Position numbers and translations under genes: made by a program. Positions 34,650 through 44,737 of a stretch of DNA of 64,000 bases are shown here, in pieces (positions within the stretch are counted from its first letter, which is position 1; each line of letters begins with the position of its first letter). This stretch comes from Polytrichum commune (lineage: Eukaryota; Streptophyta; Polytrichopsida; Polytrichales; Polytrichaceae). The DNA is taken from contig OX485804.1 in assembly GCA_950295325.1 (NCBI GenBank), positions 59,552,533 to 59,616,532 on the forward strand, given 5' to 3'. The notes under the pieces were generated by a model that was given only the letters and a program-made list of their open reading frames with translations, was not told the origin of the DNA and did no database searches.

Positions 34650-35180
34650 TGTGAACTTCCAGAGTGGTCCACTACTCCGCGAGGTCACTTTTAGTTAGGA
34701 TTTTAAAATTAAAAATTAGAATTGGTAGAGAATTGGGGAAAATTTAAATTATTTAGTATTTATTGCCAAAAAAAAGGAAGGTGAATCATTATGGACTTCG
34801 GGCTTTCACCCGTGAAGGGAAAAGAACTAGTTAAGGTGGGTTTAGTCAAAAGAAAAACTAACTTGTGGTAGAAACTAGCTAAGTTAGAAAAATTTGATAA
34901 CTAGGAAAGAAACAAACTTAATGGAAAGAGATGCTAGCTAGCAAAATAGACTAGCTAAGATGTTAAGTTAGTAGAGGCTAGCTAAGCAAGGATTAGTTTG
35001 TTAGTTAGCGTGGGCCACTCAAGATAAATGAAGGTGTTTGGCGTAAGAGGGTGAAATTGGCATGAAGATTTTTTGAAGGAAAAAATGAAAAAATAGCAAG
35101 GGGGTCACTTGCGCACTTGCCCCCTTACCAACTAGGTGGCAAAAAATTAGAGATAATTTTAAGGACTTCCGTTGAAGTAT
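34650..35180 (+). repeat. Dispersed repeat 'TGTGAAC', copy A
   Basis: This aligns with 47059-47545 in the same orientation. Shared blocks include GTGAAC, TGGTCCAC, TTTTAGTTAG, GGAAAATT, ACTAGCTAAGAT, TTAGTAGAGGCTAGCTAAG/TTAGTAAATGCTAGCTAAG, ATGGGCCAC-like, GGAGGTGTTTGGCGTAAG-like, TTGCCCCCTTGCCAA-like and CCGTTGAAG. It starts just where the LRR homology stops. It may be a truncated LTR-type element; no ORF and no clear target duplication. Confidence 0.75.
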
Positions 35181-38100
35181 GTGAGCAAGGTACACCCCCA
35201 CCCTTGATTGCGTCCTAGTCCGGGTGGTAGTGCCTCTTCACGCAAGTGTTAACTAATCATTCATTACATGTACTTTTATTCTCATCAATTGAGGGTGGAA
35301 TGGTGTTTAAGACACCATTTTTATTAAGACACACAAGCATTTATAAACACTTGAGTCATTCACCCACACTTAGAATCACACACATTCTTATTAAAACCCT
35401 AATTCGACCCATCTACCCTCATACTACTTCTACATGCACTACACATGTCTACCTGCCAATGCACCCTAGCCCCGATTTTGTTCTCGGTTATCTAGTTGAT
35501 TGCTCCAACCCCACATCCAGTAAAATTTGAAGTCCTTCTGAGATAAATGGTTGAACTACCCTGCAAAACCCAACACTCCCTTGAAAAAAATAACAACAAC
35601 CACGTCTACCGAACCGAGGTGTGGAACATTAAGGTGTTGCCCTTGCCCTACCTTGGTTTGTCCCTCCTTCAACTCTCTGGCTCACCCAAGACTCACTGTA
35701 GAGGTGTTGCATCCAAATGGTTCGATAGCTGCAGAATGCTCCTCGGGGATGTCTCTCACCGTTGACTTGCTCAACGCTGACGTCGCCCTCCACCTCACGA
35801 CGCCCAACCATAGATCTTGCTTCCATGTTGTTGCCGCAGCAACGCACTCACATCCAACCGACCCATAGGAAAAATCCAAGAACACCACTCAATCTAGTCA
35901 AAACCAAGGAAACGTCATATTCCCTCAATCCAGGCAACCGAAGAAATTAAGAGACAGAAAACACAAATTTTGCTACTTGTCTACCTAATCACTACTTTGT
36001 CATCATGTTCCTCTTATCTATTGCTCACCTTTACCACCGAGTTCAGACCTTTGGAATGCGTCCCTATTCAACCAAGGCCACATCGTCGCCTTCAACAGCA
36101 AACAACCAAACACCAGACTTCCTTGTTAGCAAGAAGCACTCCTCAACACCCCCTCACTTCTAGCCTTGCCAAATTGCACCCCTGTATGCATATATCAATC
36201 ACAACTTTCTCTCAACCCAAAACAAACATGCAGTTTCTCCAACATGTACGTTATGGGCAATGCTTTCCTTTAAACTAAGGCTAGACTTCAACAATTACAC
36301 ACAACTCCACCTTCCCAGCCATACTCATCTCAATCATGTAGCACCGGAGTGCCTCGAGGAGAGGATCTATGAGGAGCCTAATTCCCCCCATAGAAGTCTA
36401 AACCTTGCAAAATGGGACATCGCCCAAATCTCTCCTACAATTCCTGCACCATGTGCTAGAATTGTCAAAAACGCACACGAATGCGGCATGCTTGCTGCTC
36501 AACTTAATCGACACGTGCGGATCTTTGATTTATGCTCATGTGTTTTATTTTATTTTTATTTTTTGTTTCTTTCCCCTCTAAGATAATCCTATCGACACAA
36601 CTACCGGCTTCCCACTATAGTTCAAGACGCCTAAAAAATGAATACACTTGCCAAGTGAATTCGTGCACCTCTCTTGTCAGCCAGGCCAATTGATCAACTG
36701 GATCACATGACACTTACCACTGTGTATACCCACCATAACGGATGCAACATACCGCCCCGCTAATGAAATCGACTGCCCTTCTATCTTCTTGTCACTAACC
36801 TAGTTAATGCATGCATTCTCCAGGGTACTCACCCAACGAGGTTGAGCCCCAATATCTCCATACAGTCATCACCACAAACATGATGTGGCCCTTAAATACA
36901 TGAGCACGGACCATCCCTTAATCCTCTTCCTTGTTGGTTTTTGTTCCCCTTTACAAGAATCTTGATCACCAATTCCCTTGCCCCTCTCACCTTGACACCA
37001 TATTTACATTGCTTACCACTTCTAGCACCCTTAAATGAGACTAGAAGTACAAAAGAATAAAGGTCACTTAAAAATTGAGACCCGCAACATGCATGAGTCC
37101 TCCTAGCCGTATCCGAAGCCTCTTTATGCAGACGGCTCCAGCCTTCCTTGGCGCTCTTCTTCCTTATTCCGTACTTCCCCTTGCCCTCCGGTCTCTAATG
37201 TGTTGATCCTCCTACTACCCACAACTCATTCCGATTTTGATGCAACTTGTGAGGTGTTCCTCCCAGTTTCATTCTTCAGATTCCTGAAGGGCCTACTTTG
37301 GCATGGAAACGTGAGATGAATTTTGCTAGATCCCCATTTGCTCATCTTCTAAATGTTGAGCAGGGACGGTGAATCAATAAGGACGAGAGCACCTTTGCCC
37401 GGTTCCAGCAACTGGAGCCCAATGCCCTCAACGCTCTGCACTGATCTCCCTCTACTCCCTTAACTGCATGTTTTCCATGACCTCTCCACTCACTTGCTAA
37501 TGCCTATGTGCTCCCCTAATTACAACACCACTTGCCTTTTTTTGTATCCGTGAATCGGAATGAAGAGAATTTCCTAGAGCAGCAAGGATTCTGCCTCCTG
37601 CTAGCTCTTTCTCTCTGCTGCATGCATAATGAGCCCCTCCTCACTGAGTTTCCAAGACCCCTCCAACTCTCCCTTTTCTTCATGCGTTGTCCAACATTTT
37701 GGGGGCAGGCTGAAGAAAAAAAACTAATTGATCACCTTATTTTTTTTCATTATTTCTTGCCTCTCTTCTTAATTTAAGTTTACCTTAATGACCATATTTG
37801 GTAATCAGAGACTTTTTGATGATTTTGAGACTTTTTAAGGATGCGTTTTTCAAATTTGGACCAATAATGATAACATAAATATCCCATATATATATATATA
37901 TATAGTTTTAAATATGATTATCAAACGTAAATGCATCAAAGTGAAGAAAAAAAATGTGAATTATACATGAAAACATTTGCATATGAAATGAGAAATCGAT
38001 GCCAATGGAAGGGAATATGAGGAGAATGATTGCAAATTGAATCCGCTCAATGGGCTTGAAATACAAATATAATGGAAATACCATCAATGTCTTGAAGACC

Positions 38101-39253
38101 TTCAAATATAATAGGTAATTAACCAAGCACTACGTTCTACCCCTACACGCATTAGGTATCAAGTAGACGTTTCTAGTCCCACTTGCACGTCCCATTATTT
38201 TTTTCCGCGGCTGTGTTCTTGTTTTTGGCGGCCTCCATGGCTCTGAAAATCTCCGGCCCGCTGCTGTATCCATGTTTGTTGATTGAACTGGAATATGTGT
38301 TGTTCTTTCATATATCCGGACGCGCTCCCGAATTGTACAAGGTGGTATTGTAAGTGGAATACGAGGGCGTTTGCAAGAGGGAATGTCTTGCACTTCTCCG
38401 GAGGGCAAAACAACGATTGGACTTGGAAGATGCAGCCTTTAGGGCGTGCCTATCCAATGAAGAAGTCGAGGAGGGCCAGCCACCAAGCAAACGGGGAGCC
38501 ACCTGTGAAACAACACCATAGAAAAATAAGAATACGAATGGAATGGGGAAAATAATGAGGGTAGTTTGGGATGGGCGCTCGTAAAGTTCCTGGCACACAG
38601 AGACGAGAGGAAAGCAATGGTGAAAAAGGGGGAGGGGACAAAGTAGGGCACCTTGGCTTTGGTGATGTCAAACCCGGGACGTCGAAGGGAGCATCCGGAG
38701 CCGATTGAACTGTGCCATGTTTGAGTAATGGGGGGGGGGGGGGGGGAAGCAAGGCATGGAGGGCCGACGATCGTGGATGAGTTTGCGGGAGGAGGAACTG
38801 AGTCGATGGGGGAGGGGTCGCACCGGGGAGCTTCCATGCGGAGACGCCGGCTCGGCCCATGACGAGCAATGGCATCATCCCTCAAGGGCGATACATGTCC
38901 CAACCGAATGAACGTTCGCTTCTCCTTGGAGAGGGGAGAAGGTGATGGGACGTACGCGCGGGCGACAACTCCAGGGTGAAGGTTGTTCATAACGCCGTTG
39001 TCAATGCCAACGTCTTGAGAGTAATCCATGGCCAAGGCTGCGTCCACCGCCAAAAACTGGTAGAGGGAGGGGATCTGGGAATCCGTCACGCCGCAGGAAG
39101 GGGAGCTAGAGGACGAGGGGGGAAGGTAAAGGTTGCCGAGGAGAGGGTGTCACATAGGGGGGCAAACTATGGGCAACAAAAAAATACATCCAAATATGGA
39201 GCAAGCATTAGATTTGTGAACCACATGGACACAACCACATGCATGGAGATATT
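35181..39253. other. Spacer
   Basis: Several medium open frames occur on both strands between 35.2 and 39.1 kb, but none shows a domain I can name and none keeps a single preferred frame. Simple repeats: an AT dinucleotide tract near 37889 and a G14-type run near 38731. A decayed gene is possible at 35.5-36.0 kb and 38.4-39.1 kb (CG-rich, proline-rich minus frames) but is not called. Confidence 0.3.
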
Positions 39254-39953
39254 TCAAATCAATTTATTGAGTTTCGTGAGCCGCACAATGCTCTTATATA
39301 CATTATCGCGAGGGCTAAGTGTTGCATTGCCAATGGGGTTGGACTTAACAAAATCGGGGATGATTCTGGGGTGGAGCACAAGCCTTCTAAGGTAAGGTGC
39401 TAGCCTATGGACCAAAAATGTGTTGTTCCTATTGTCGGTCCATGGATCGGGGAAGATGACGTTGCCCAGGGGGTTCAAAACACTCTTGGATGAGGAGGGT
39501 GTTCTCAAGAGTTGGCTAGCACCCGTGGGGTACCCCCTCCAACAAGGGGATGCCTCGCCACAGTTTGGACCTGAGGACCTTGAGGAACTGTTGTCCTCCA
39601 CCTCGACCACCGAACTTGGGCACCGGTAGACCCTTCTTGTCAAGGAGCTCATCGCATGCCTCTTGGCCGAGGACAAGGCAAAGGCTCGTGAGATCACGGA
39701 ATAAGAAGTTGACGATGGGCTTCGTGTTCTCCATGATCATGGAGCTCCATACGATGACATGAGCAAAGTCGAGCACCTTGCAAAGAAAGTCTCGCAAGCC
39801 GGGACGGGCGCAAACAACCTTGCCGTTTATGAGGGTGTTGAACTCAGCGTCATAGTCCCTCTCGTCAGGATGACGGAAAGGACGCGTGGTGACCTTGGGG
39901 ATGTGTTTGGTGTGACACAACACCCCGTTGAGGTCAAAAACTATGAACGGTTT
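39254..39953 (-). pseudogene. FCP1/NIF-type HAD phosphatase-like pseudogene
   Basis: Reading from 39953 the frame gives KPFIVFDLNGVLCHT, the DxNG form of HAD motif I seen in plant FCP1-like proteins. It continues through NTLINGKVVCARPGLRDFL and AHVIVWSSM (motif II serine) to KFGGRGGGQQFLKVLRSKLW. After a TAG at 39516-39518 the expected NTLLIDD region reads NTLLI and then shifts frame. The C-terminal part (SKSVLNPLGNVIFPDPW, PYLRRL, DFVKSNPIGN) is in the next frame and stops at 39254. The acidic pair of motif IV is missing. Phosphatase activity is therefore unlikely. The 5' end is not resolved: a TGA lies just upstream and no clean acceptor is seen. Confidence 0.75.
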
Positions 39954-40139
39954 GTTTCAGGTCTCAAGTCCACAAGCCAAGGGTTTGCGATCCATCTCTA
40001 GGGGGTCCTTTGATTAACAATTTGATTAGTTTAATGCTATGATCCAGTAAAGAAATTTGCGTCAAACATGAAGATGATGCATTATGGAAAAAGACGAGGA
40101 GCAAGAATAAGATTGTAAGGATAATGTGTTGAAGGATAC

Positions 40140-40320
40140 ATTTGTGAACGCTCGTTCGTGAATGAAGGTTGACAGTGGCAAAGCGCATCATTTACAAATG
40201 TTCATTCGTGAACGTGCCTTTATGAACATTTACGAGCGGTTCTTTGTGAAGGAGGTGGACGCGGGGTCGCACCCTTTTACAAGCATCTGTTCGTGAACGA
40301 AGACGCAAATGAACCCTCAT
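40140..40320. repeat. Cluster of CGTTCGTGAACG-like palindromes
   Basis: Close variants of the near-palindrome GTTCGTGAAC occur at about 40153 (CGTTCGTGAATG), 40203 (CATTCGTGAACG) and 40290 (TGTTCGTGAACG), with half-sites (TTTGTGAACG, TTATGAACAT, CATGAACA) between. Related words recur at 40583 (GCGTTCGTCAATG) and 40690 (GCGAACGCGCGTTTG). No gene is adjacent. Confidence 0.5.
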
Positions 40321-41257
40321 GAACATACACAATACAAGGAATGCGAGACAATACAAAGTATGGGCGATCCAATGCAAAGCTCATTTGATAGTGTAGATTA
40401 ATCCGTTGAAAATGTATAATTTGTCTCAGGTTATAATCTATCACAAGTTTCTAAGGCAACATGATGCCATGTCCTACAAAACTGATTGACCTAAGGGAAT
40501 ACGCAAAAAAAAGGCTCTCGCAGGTTTCGGATGTCGATGAAGAGAACGTGCCAAAAAACAACGTAGATAGTTAGAGATAATATGAATGCGCGTTCGTCAA
40601 TGCATGTGGTATTCTCAAAGATGAGTTACCTCGTCATCAGGAGGAGGGGTAGCGGCGCTGAACCGAACAACAACTCCCTCCTCAACAATTAGCGAACGCG
40701 CGTTTGTAATCTCCACCCGAGCAGGCACCTCCGTCTTCATGACGTCGTCTGCACGCTTGTGGGAGCCCAAAAATCCACGGAAGTCCGGATTGGCTTCCGA
40801 ACCGGATTAATACCCGGATAATACCCTGAGATTGTTATTAAAGTAGGGTTTCCTAGGGTAGATTAGTTGCTTTAAGAAATAAGGTTCTAGGCATCCGCCT
40901 TACGCGTTAAAATGGTTAGAACATATATTTTGGCCGGACCGGAAATTAACCGGGGAAGACCGTTTAGGAACGGTCCGGTCCGGAGCGTCTGGACCAGGAG
41001 ACGGTTACAACGGACTCCAAACGGTTGCGGGGGAACGGTTACGGAACCAGACCCGTTAGGAGAGAGAGAGAGAGTACTTAAGAGAATTTTTCCTCTTCTC
41101 CGAGCCATTTGCGCGAGCGGCATTGTTGAGAGAACGAGTGGTGAGTTGTTTTTTTGAGTCACCAGCAGTTGGTTTGTTGGGATTCCGTAGTGATTAGCGG
41201 GTAGAATTCTGGAGGAGAGAATCCAAGTATTGTTGAGGGTTGAGGCCACGTAGCAAA

Positions 41258-43273
41258 ATGCCGGAAGCGTGAGAGGAAGATGAGAGGGAGCATGTCCTGA
41301 TTCCAATGAAAAACGTATCGCCTGCCATCCCAAAGAGAAAATCTGAGTTGAAGGAGCTCATAGAGGATCTTGGTTGGATGGGTTGCGAGGGGCTACTCGC
41401 CAAACCTTGGAATCTCCGGGCGGAGGCCACCTTACGCGAATTCTTATTCAAGAGAGGCAATCAGTGGTTTAGGATGATTAGGCAGGATCCGGAAAAATGG
41501 ACGGCAGAGGTATGGGCTGGGGTTAACGGATTTCCACGAGGAAAGGGCGAGGGCTGGGCTAGCTGCCGGGATAGTTTTCATGTAGGAAAATTCCGAACGG
41601 AGCCTGATCCGAAAGACGGATTCCATCCCGGGAATTGCCAAAACCCTAGAGAGCGGAGAGTAATAGAATTCATCCTCCCCATCCTTAATCCGGAAAAACC
41701 CAAGCGGCTTAGCATTACCATGGCCAACACCCTGTTCGGAGCGATGTCCGAGGTCCGGCCCGTCAAATGGGATACGTTAATTCAGGAGTATGTGGAGAAA
41801 TCTCTCCCCCACATTGGCCAGAAACCCTCCTACCTCTCTCCCTACATCCTCCATCTCTACCAGCACCACGGCTGCGTCAATGAAGCGGAAGAGGATATGC
41901 TGACGATAGCGGAAGACGAGGTGGTGTACAAGCTCGGTCTGGAAGTCGAGGTTGCGGAAACCGGAACAGAAAATTCGAGTGACACCGCGGTTCCGGAACC
42001 ACCTCCCGCTTCGCCCCCTCCGAAAGTCCGGAAACCAGCCTCACCACCACCACGACAGGAAGCTGGAACCAGCTGGGAAGTTCCCTGGAGAGACATCGAC
42101 CTATCGACGTTTGAGTTTCCAGAAGCCCCCTTCAAGCGCGTCCGGGAGGAGTTGACGGAACTCCATAACCAATATTTCCGGATGGAACATATCACTCGTG
42201 GGGTGAACCGGGCCTTAGACAACTGTGGACCCGGAAATATCCTCCGGGAGTTGGCCAAACGGACGGACCGGAAGCAGGTAGAGACCCTAGAGACGGAGAA
42301 GGCGCAGCTCGCAGCGCAAGTGGCTGCTATGACACAGGAGCTCACCCAGAAGAGCGAGGAGATCCAGAAGTACCAGGCGGAACAAGCTGTAGTCCTAAGC
42401 CGGGTCCGGGAATTAGTGGGCCATCCGGGAGAAGTCGTCAACAAGGCGCACCTCTATGACCAATTAATGGAGTCAGCGGATCCGTCTTCCACCCAACCAA
42501 CGCTCCAAATCCTGGTGAAGTACTCCCGCTCGATGAAGGATCTGCTCAAGGAGATCCATAAGCTTCTGCCTCCGAGTGGTACCCCCAGACGGATGCTCTA
42601 TCCGGGTGCACCCAAATCTCCAACGGGCACGCTGTATGAGGTTATAGGGGACGTTGAGCTAGTTCTGGCCTCTCAGGCGGGTGCGGGGCCCAGTCAGCCA
42701 GCAGGAACTTCCAAGCCACCGGAATCCAGAAGATTTCCGGATCGGGAGAAGACTCCTGTTCCGGAACGGACCCGCTCATCCCAGGTTCGACGGAAGAACA
42801 CAAAACGGTCAGCCAGATCCAGATGTGGGCAATCACCGAATCCGGATCGGGGCAGGACATCAGAGCGGTCCACAACACCGGAGAGGGCCAGAACTCAGGA
42901 AAGGATGAGGACACCGGATCGGACGAAGACTCCGGATTGGGGTAAGGCACCGATATCGCAGGTCTCGCCAGCTCCTGCTCCAGATTGTATGATAGTGGAG
43001 CAGTGGGCGCCCCCACCCTCACACGTTATGTTAGCTAGGGATCCCTGGACGACTTCAGTTTTTTGTGGCCGAAACAGGGAGCGGACCACCGGACGTGACC
43101 CTTCACCCGTCCAGAGCTCCCGGAAGGAGAAGAAGGCTTCCGAAACATCGCGGCCCGGATCGGGTGATGGATCAGGAGAGGATCCGTCCGCTGTAGGCGA
43201 TTCTGAGGAAGAAATCGCCCCCTCCCCAAACATGAGGAGGGTATTTACGAGGCTGCAAGAACGTCGGCTTTGA
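41258..43273 (+). CDS. Gag-like transposon protein
   Basis: The open frame runs from 41306 to 43273 (655 codons). The ancestral start was probably the ATG at 41258 (MPEA), because copy 1 reads MPETREEDQREP there. Here a TGA at 41270-41272 replaces an Arg codon, so translation would have to begin at 41306. N-terminal domain: LLAKPWNLRAEATLREF, DPEKWTAEVW, DPKDGFHPGNC, ILNPEKPKR, HIGQKPSYLSPYILHLYQHH. A coiled coil follows at about residues 325-375 (LETEKAQLAAQVAAMTQELT). Then comes a basic, Arg/Pro/Ser-rich region with repeated R(T/S)PxR(A/T)(K/R)T-like words, and a C-terminus EIAPSPNMRRVFTRLQ. No zinc knuckle, protease or RT. The role as a particle or nucleic-acid-binding protein is inferred from the layout only. 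Confidence 0.7.
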
Positions 43274-44732
43274 CCCCCGGAGGAGGCTCCTCCGCCATCA
43301 GTGGGCCCGCGAGTCACTCCAAGGACGGGACGGCTTCGAAGAAGCATCGTACCACTTAATTTAGACTTAGGCATGCGGTTGTAGGTAGATCAGAATTAGG
43401 CAGACATGGTTCAGGATACTTTTGAGTTTTGGCAAAACTGTAAATTCAATTTTTTTGTCAGCACAAAAAGCGGATCGAGATCCGGAAATTCCGCGAAGGG
43501 TGAGTTTCCGGATTTCTCGCTGCTAGGGTTTTTCTGGGCGGCCAACTGGGCCGCCACCCGTAGTTAGGGATTACAGTCTCTACTTAAGGCTGAATAAGGC
43601 GCTAGAGAAGAGTTATCTTCTCCGTTGTTGTATTTTGTCGCTCCCCACTCAATAAAGCTCTAGTTCTCAATTTATTCTGATTTGTTTGGTGCACGGACTG
43701 TTAGGAGAATGTTGCAGCTCTAGAGGGAATGAATGAGCAGGAAGTACGGATAGGACAAAGGAGAGGAAACCCGGATCGGATCCGACTGTAGTACTATGGA
43801 TCCTTTTTGAGTGTAGTGGGAAGGGAACCTCATTATTCCGGATGTCTGGGTAACATCTACGTGAGATAGCCGTCGTTAAGGCTGGGTAATATTCGGAAGG
43901 AATCCGTATTTACGCCATCCGACCTTCCGAAGAGGTCTCACGGCCCTTGGGCGGGGCAATCCGGAAAGTGGTACGGATCGCCCAGTCATCTCAGACTTAG
44001 TAGAGCCTAAGTTCGTTGTAGCCGGATCGGTCTGTCGGAAGGAGGAGAGAAACCGGAACGGTTAGGATTCCGGTCCGGAGGTCATTTTCGATGTGTAGTG
44101 GGAAGGAAACCTCATTATTCCGGATGCCTAGGTAACCATGTGAGATAGCCGTCCTTAGGACTGGGTAAGATCAGGGAGGTGCCGGACTTACGCCATCCGA
44201 CCTTCTGAAGAGGTCTCACAGTCCTTGGGCGGGGCAATCTGGAAAGTGGCACGGATCGCCCAGTTATCCCGGATTAACAGATCTCCGAACGAATCTTGGC
44301 CTTTCTATCATTGTAGTTCTAGGGCACCATCCGGATTCTCTGTGTGACATGCCAAGAAAGATTAGGCCGATCCGGACTGGTTGTGAGAGAAATCCGGGTT
44401 CTGACCATACAGGGACGTCTTCACCGGATGAACCAAATCATCATTGGAGGTAGGATATAGATAGGTAGGTATTGAGGAAAGAGGCACGTAGGAGTAAGAC
44501 TTAATTATAGAGGTTCAATCCGGAAGGCAAGTCCCGGAACAAAGACTTCCAAAGGACCATCCGGATCCGGAAAGCCGATCCGACTGGTGGTCGATTTTCA
44601 AGCAGGAAAAAAAGGTCCTCAACATCCTACACTTCACAGAATCCCTGGACAATACTCGGATCATCCGGACAAACCGGATTAGGCATTGAAAAATGCCTAT
44701 CCGGAAACTTTTGGTGTTCGTGTGCTCCCACA
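43274..44732 (+). other. 3' tail of element copy 2 with internal duplication
   Basis: Noncoding. A TATA-like CTACTTAAGG (43580-43589) and AATAAA (43652-43657) resemble the promoter/polyadenylation layout of an LTR. The segments 43813-44007 and 44095-44275 are imperfect copies about 282 bp apart. Both contain GTAGTGGGAAGG, CCTCATTATTCCGGATG, GTGAGATAGCCGTC, TACGCCATCCGACCTTC, AAGAGGTCTCAC and CTTGGGCGGGGCAATC. Confidence 0.75.
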
Positions 44733-44737
44733 ACGCT

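Larger units (their letters stand above)
40758..44732 (+). mobile_element. Gag-like non-autonomous element, copy 2 (complete)
   Basis: The termini are TGTGGGAGC (40758-40766) and GCTCCCACA (44724-44732), a perfect 9-bp inverted repeat. The same five bases, ACGCT, flank the element at 40753-40757 and 44733-44737. TG...CA ends with a 5-bp target duplication point to a retroviral-type integrase. The element is 3,975 bp: about 500 bp of leader, a 655-codon gag-like frame and 1.46 kb of noncoding 3' tail with an internal tandem duplication. No long terminal repeats, reverse transcriptase or integrase are visible. CCGGA/TCCGG words are very dense throughout. Confidence 0.85.

Noticed and set aside
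35551-36586. Open frames of 60-108 codons on both strands
   Set aside because: No domain, no consistent frame, no visible splice continuity. They may be remnants but cannot be supported.
38439-39089. 216-codon minus-strand frame rich in Pro and Arg downstream of the HAD pseudogene
   Set aside because: Low-complexity composition, competing open frames on both strands and no recognisable domain. It could be 3' flank of the decayed gene.
40758-41257. 5' LTR of element copy 2
   Set aside because: The sequence from 40758 is not repeated near 44732, and GCTCCCACA does not recur in the leader. TATA-like ACTTAAG words in both leader and tail were not enough to claim LTRs.
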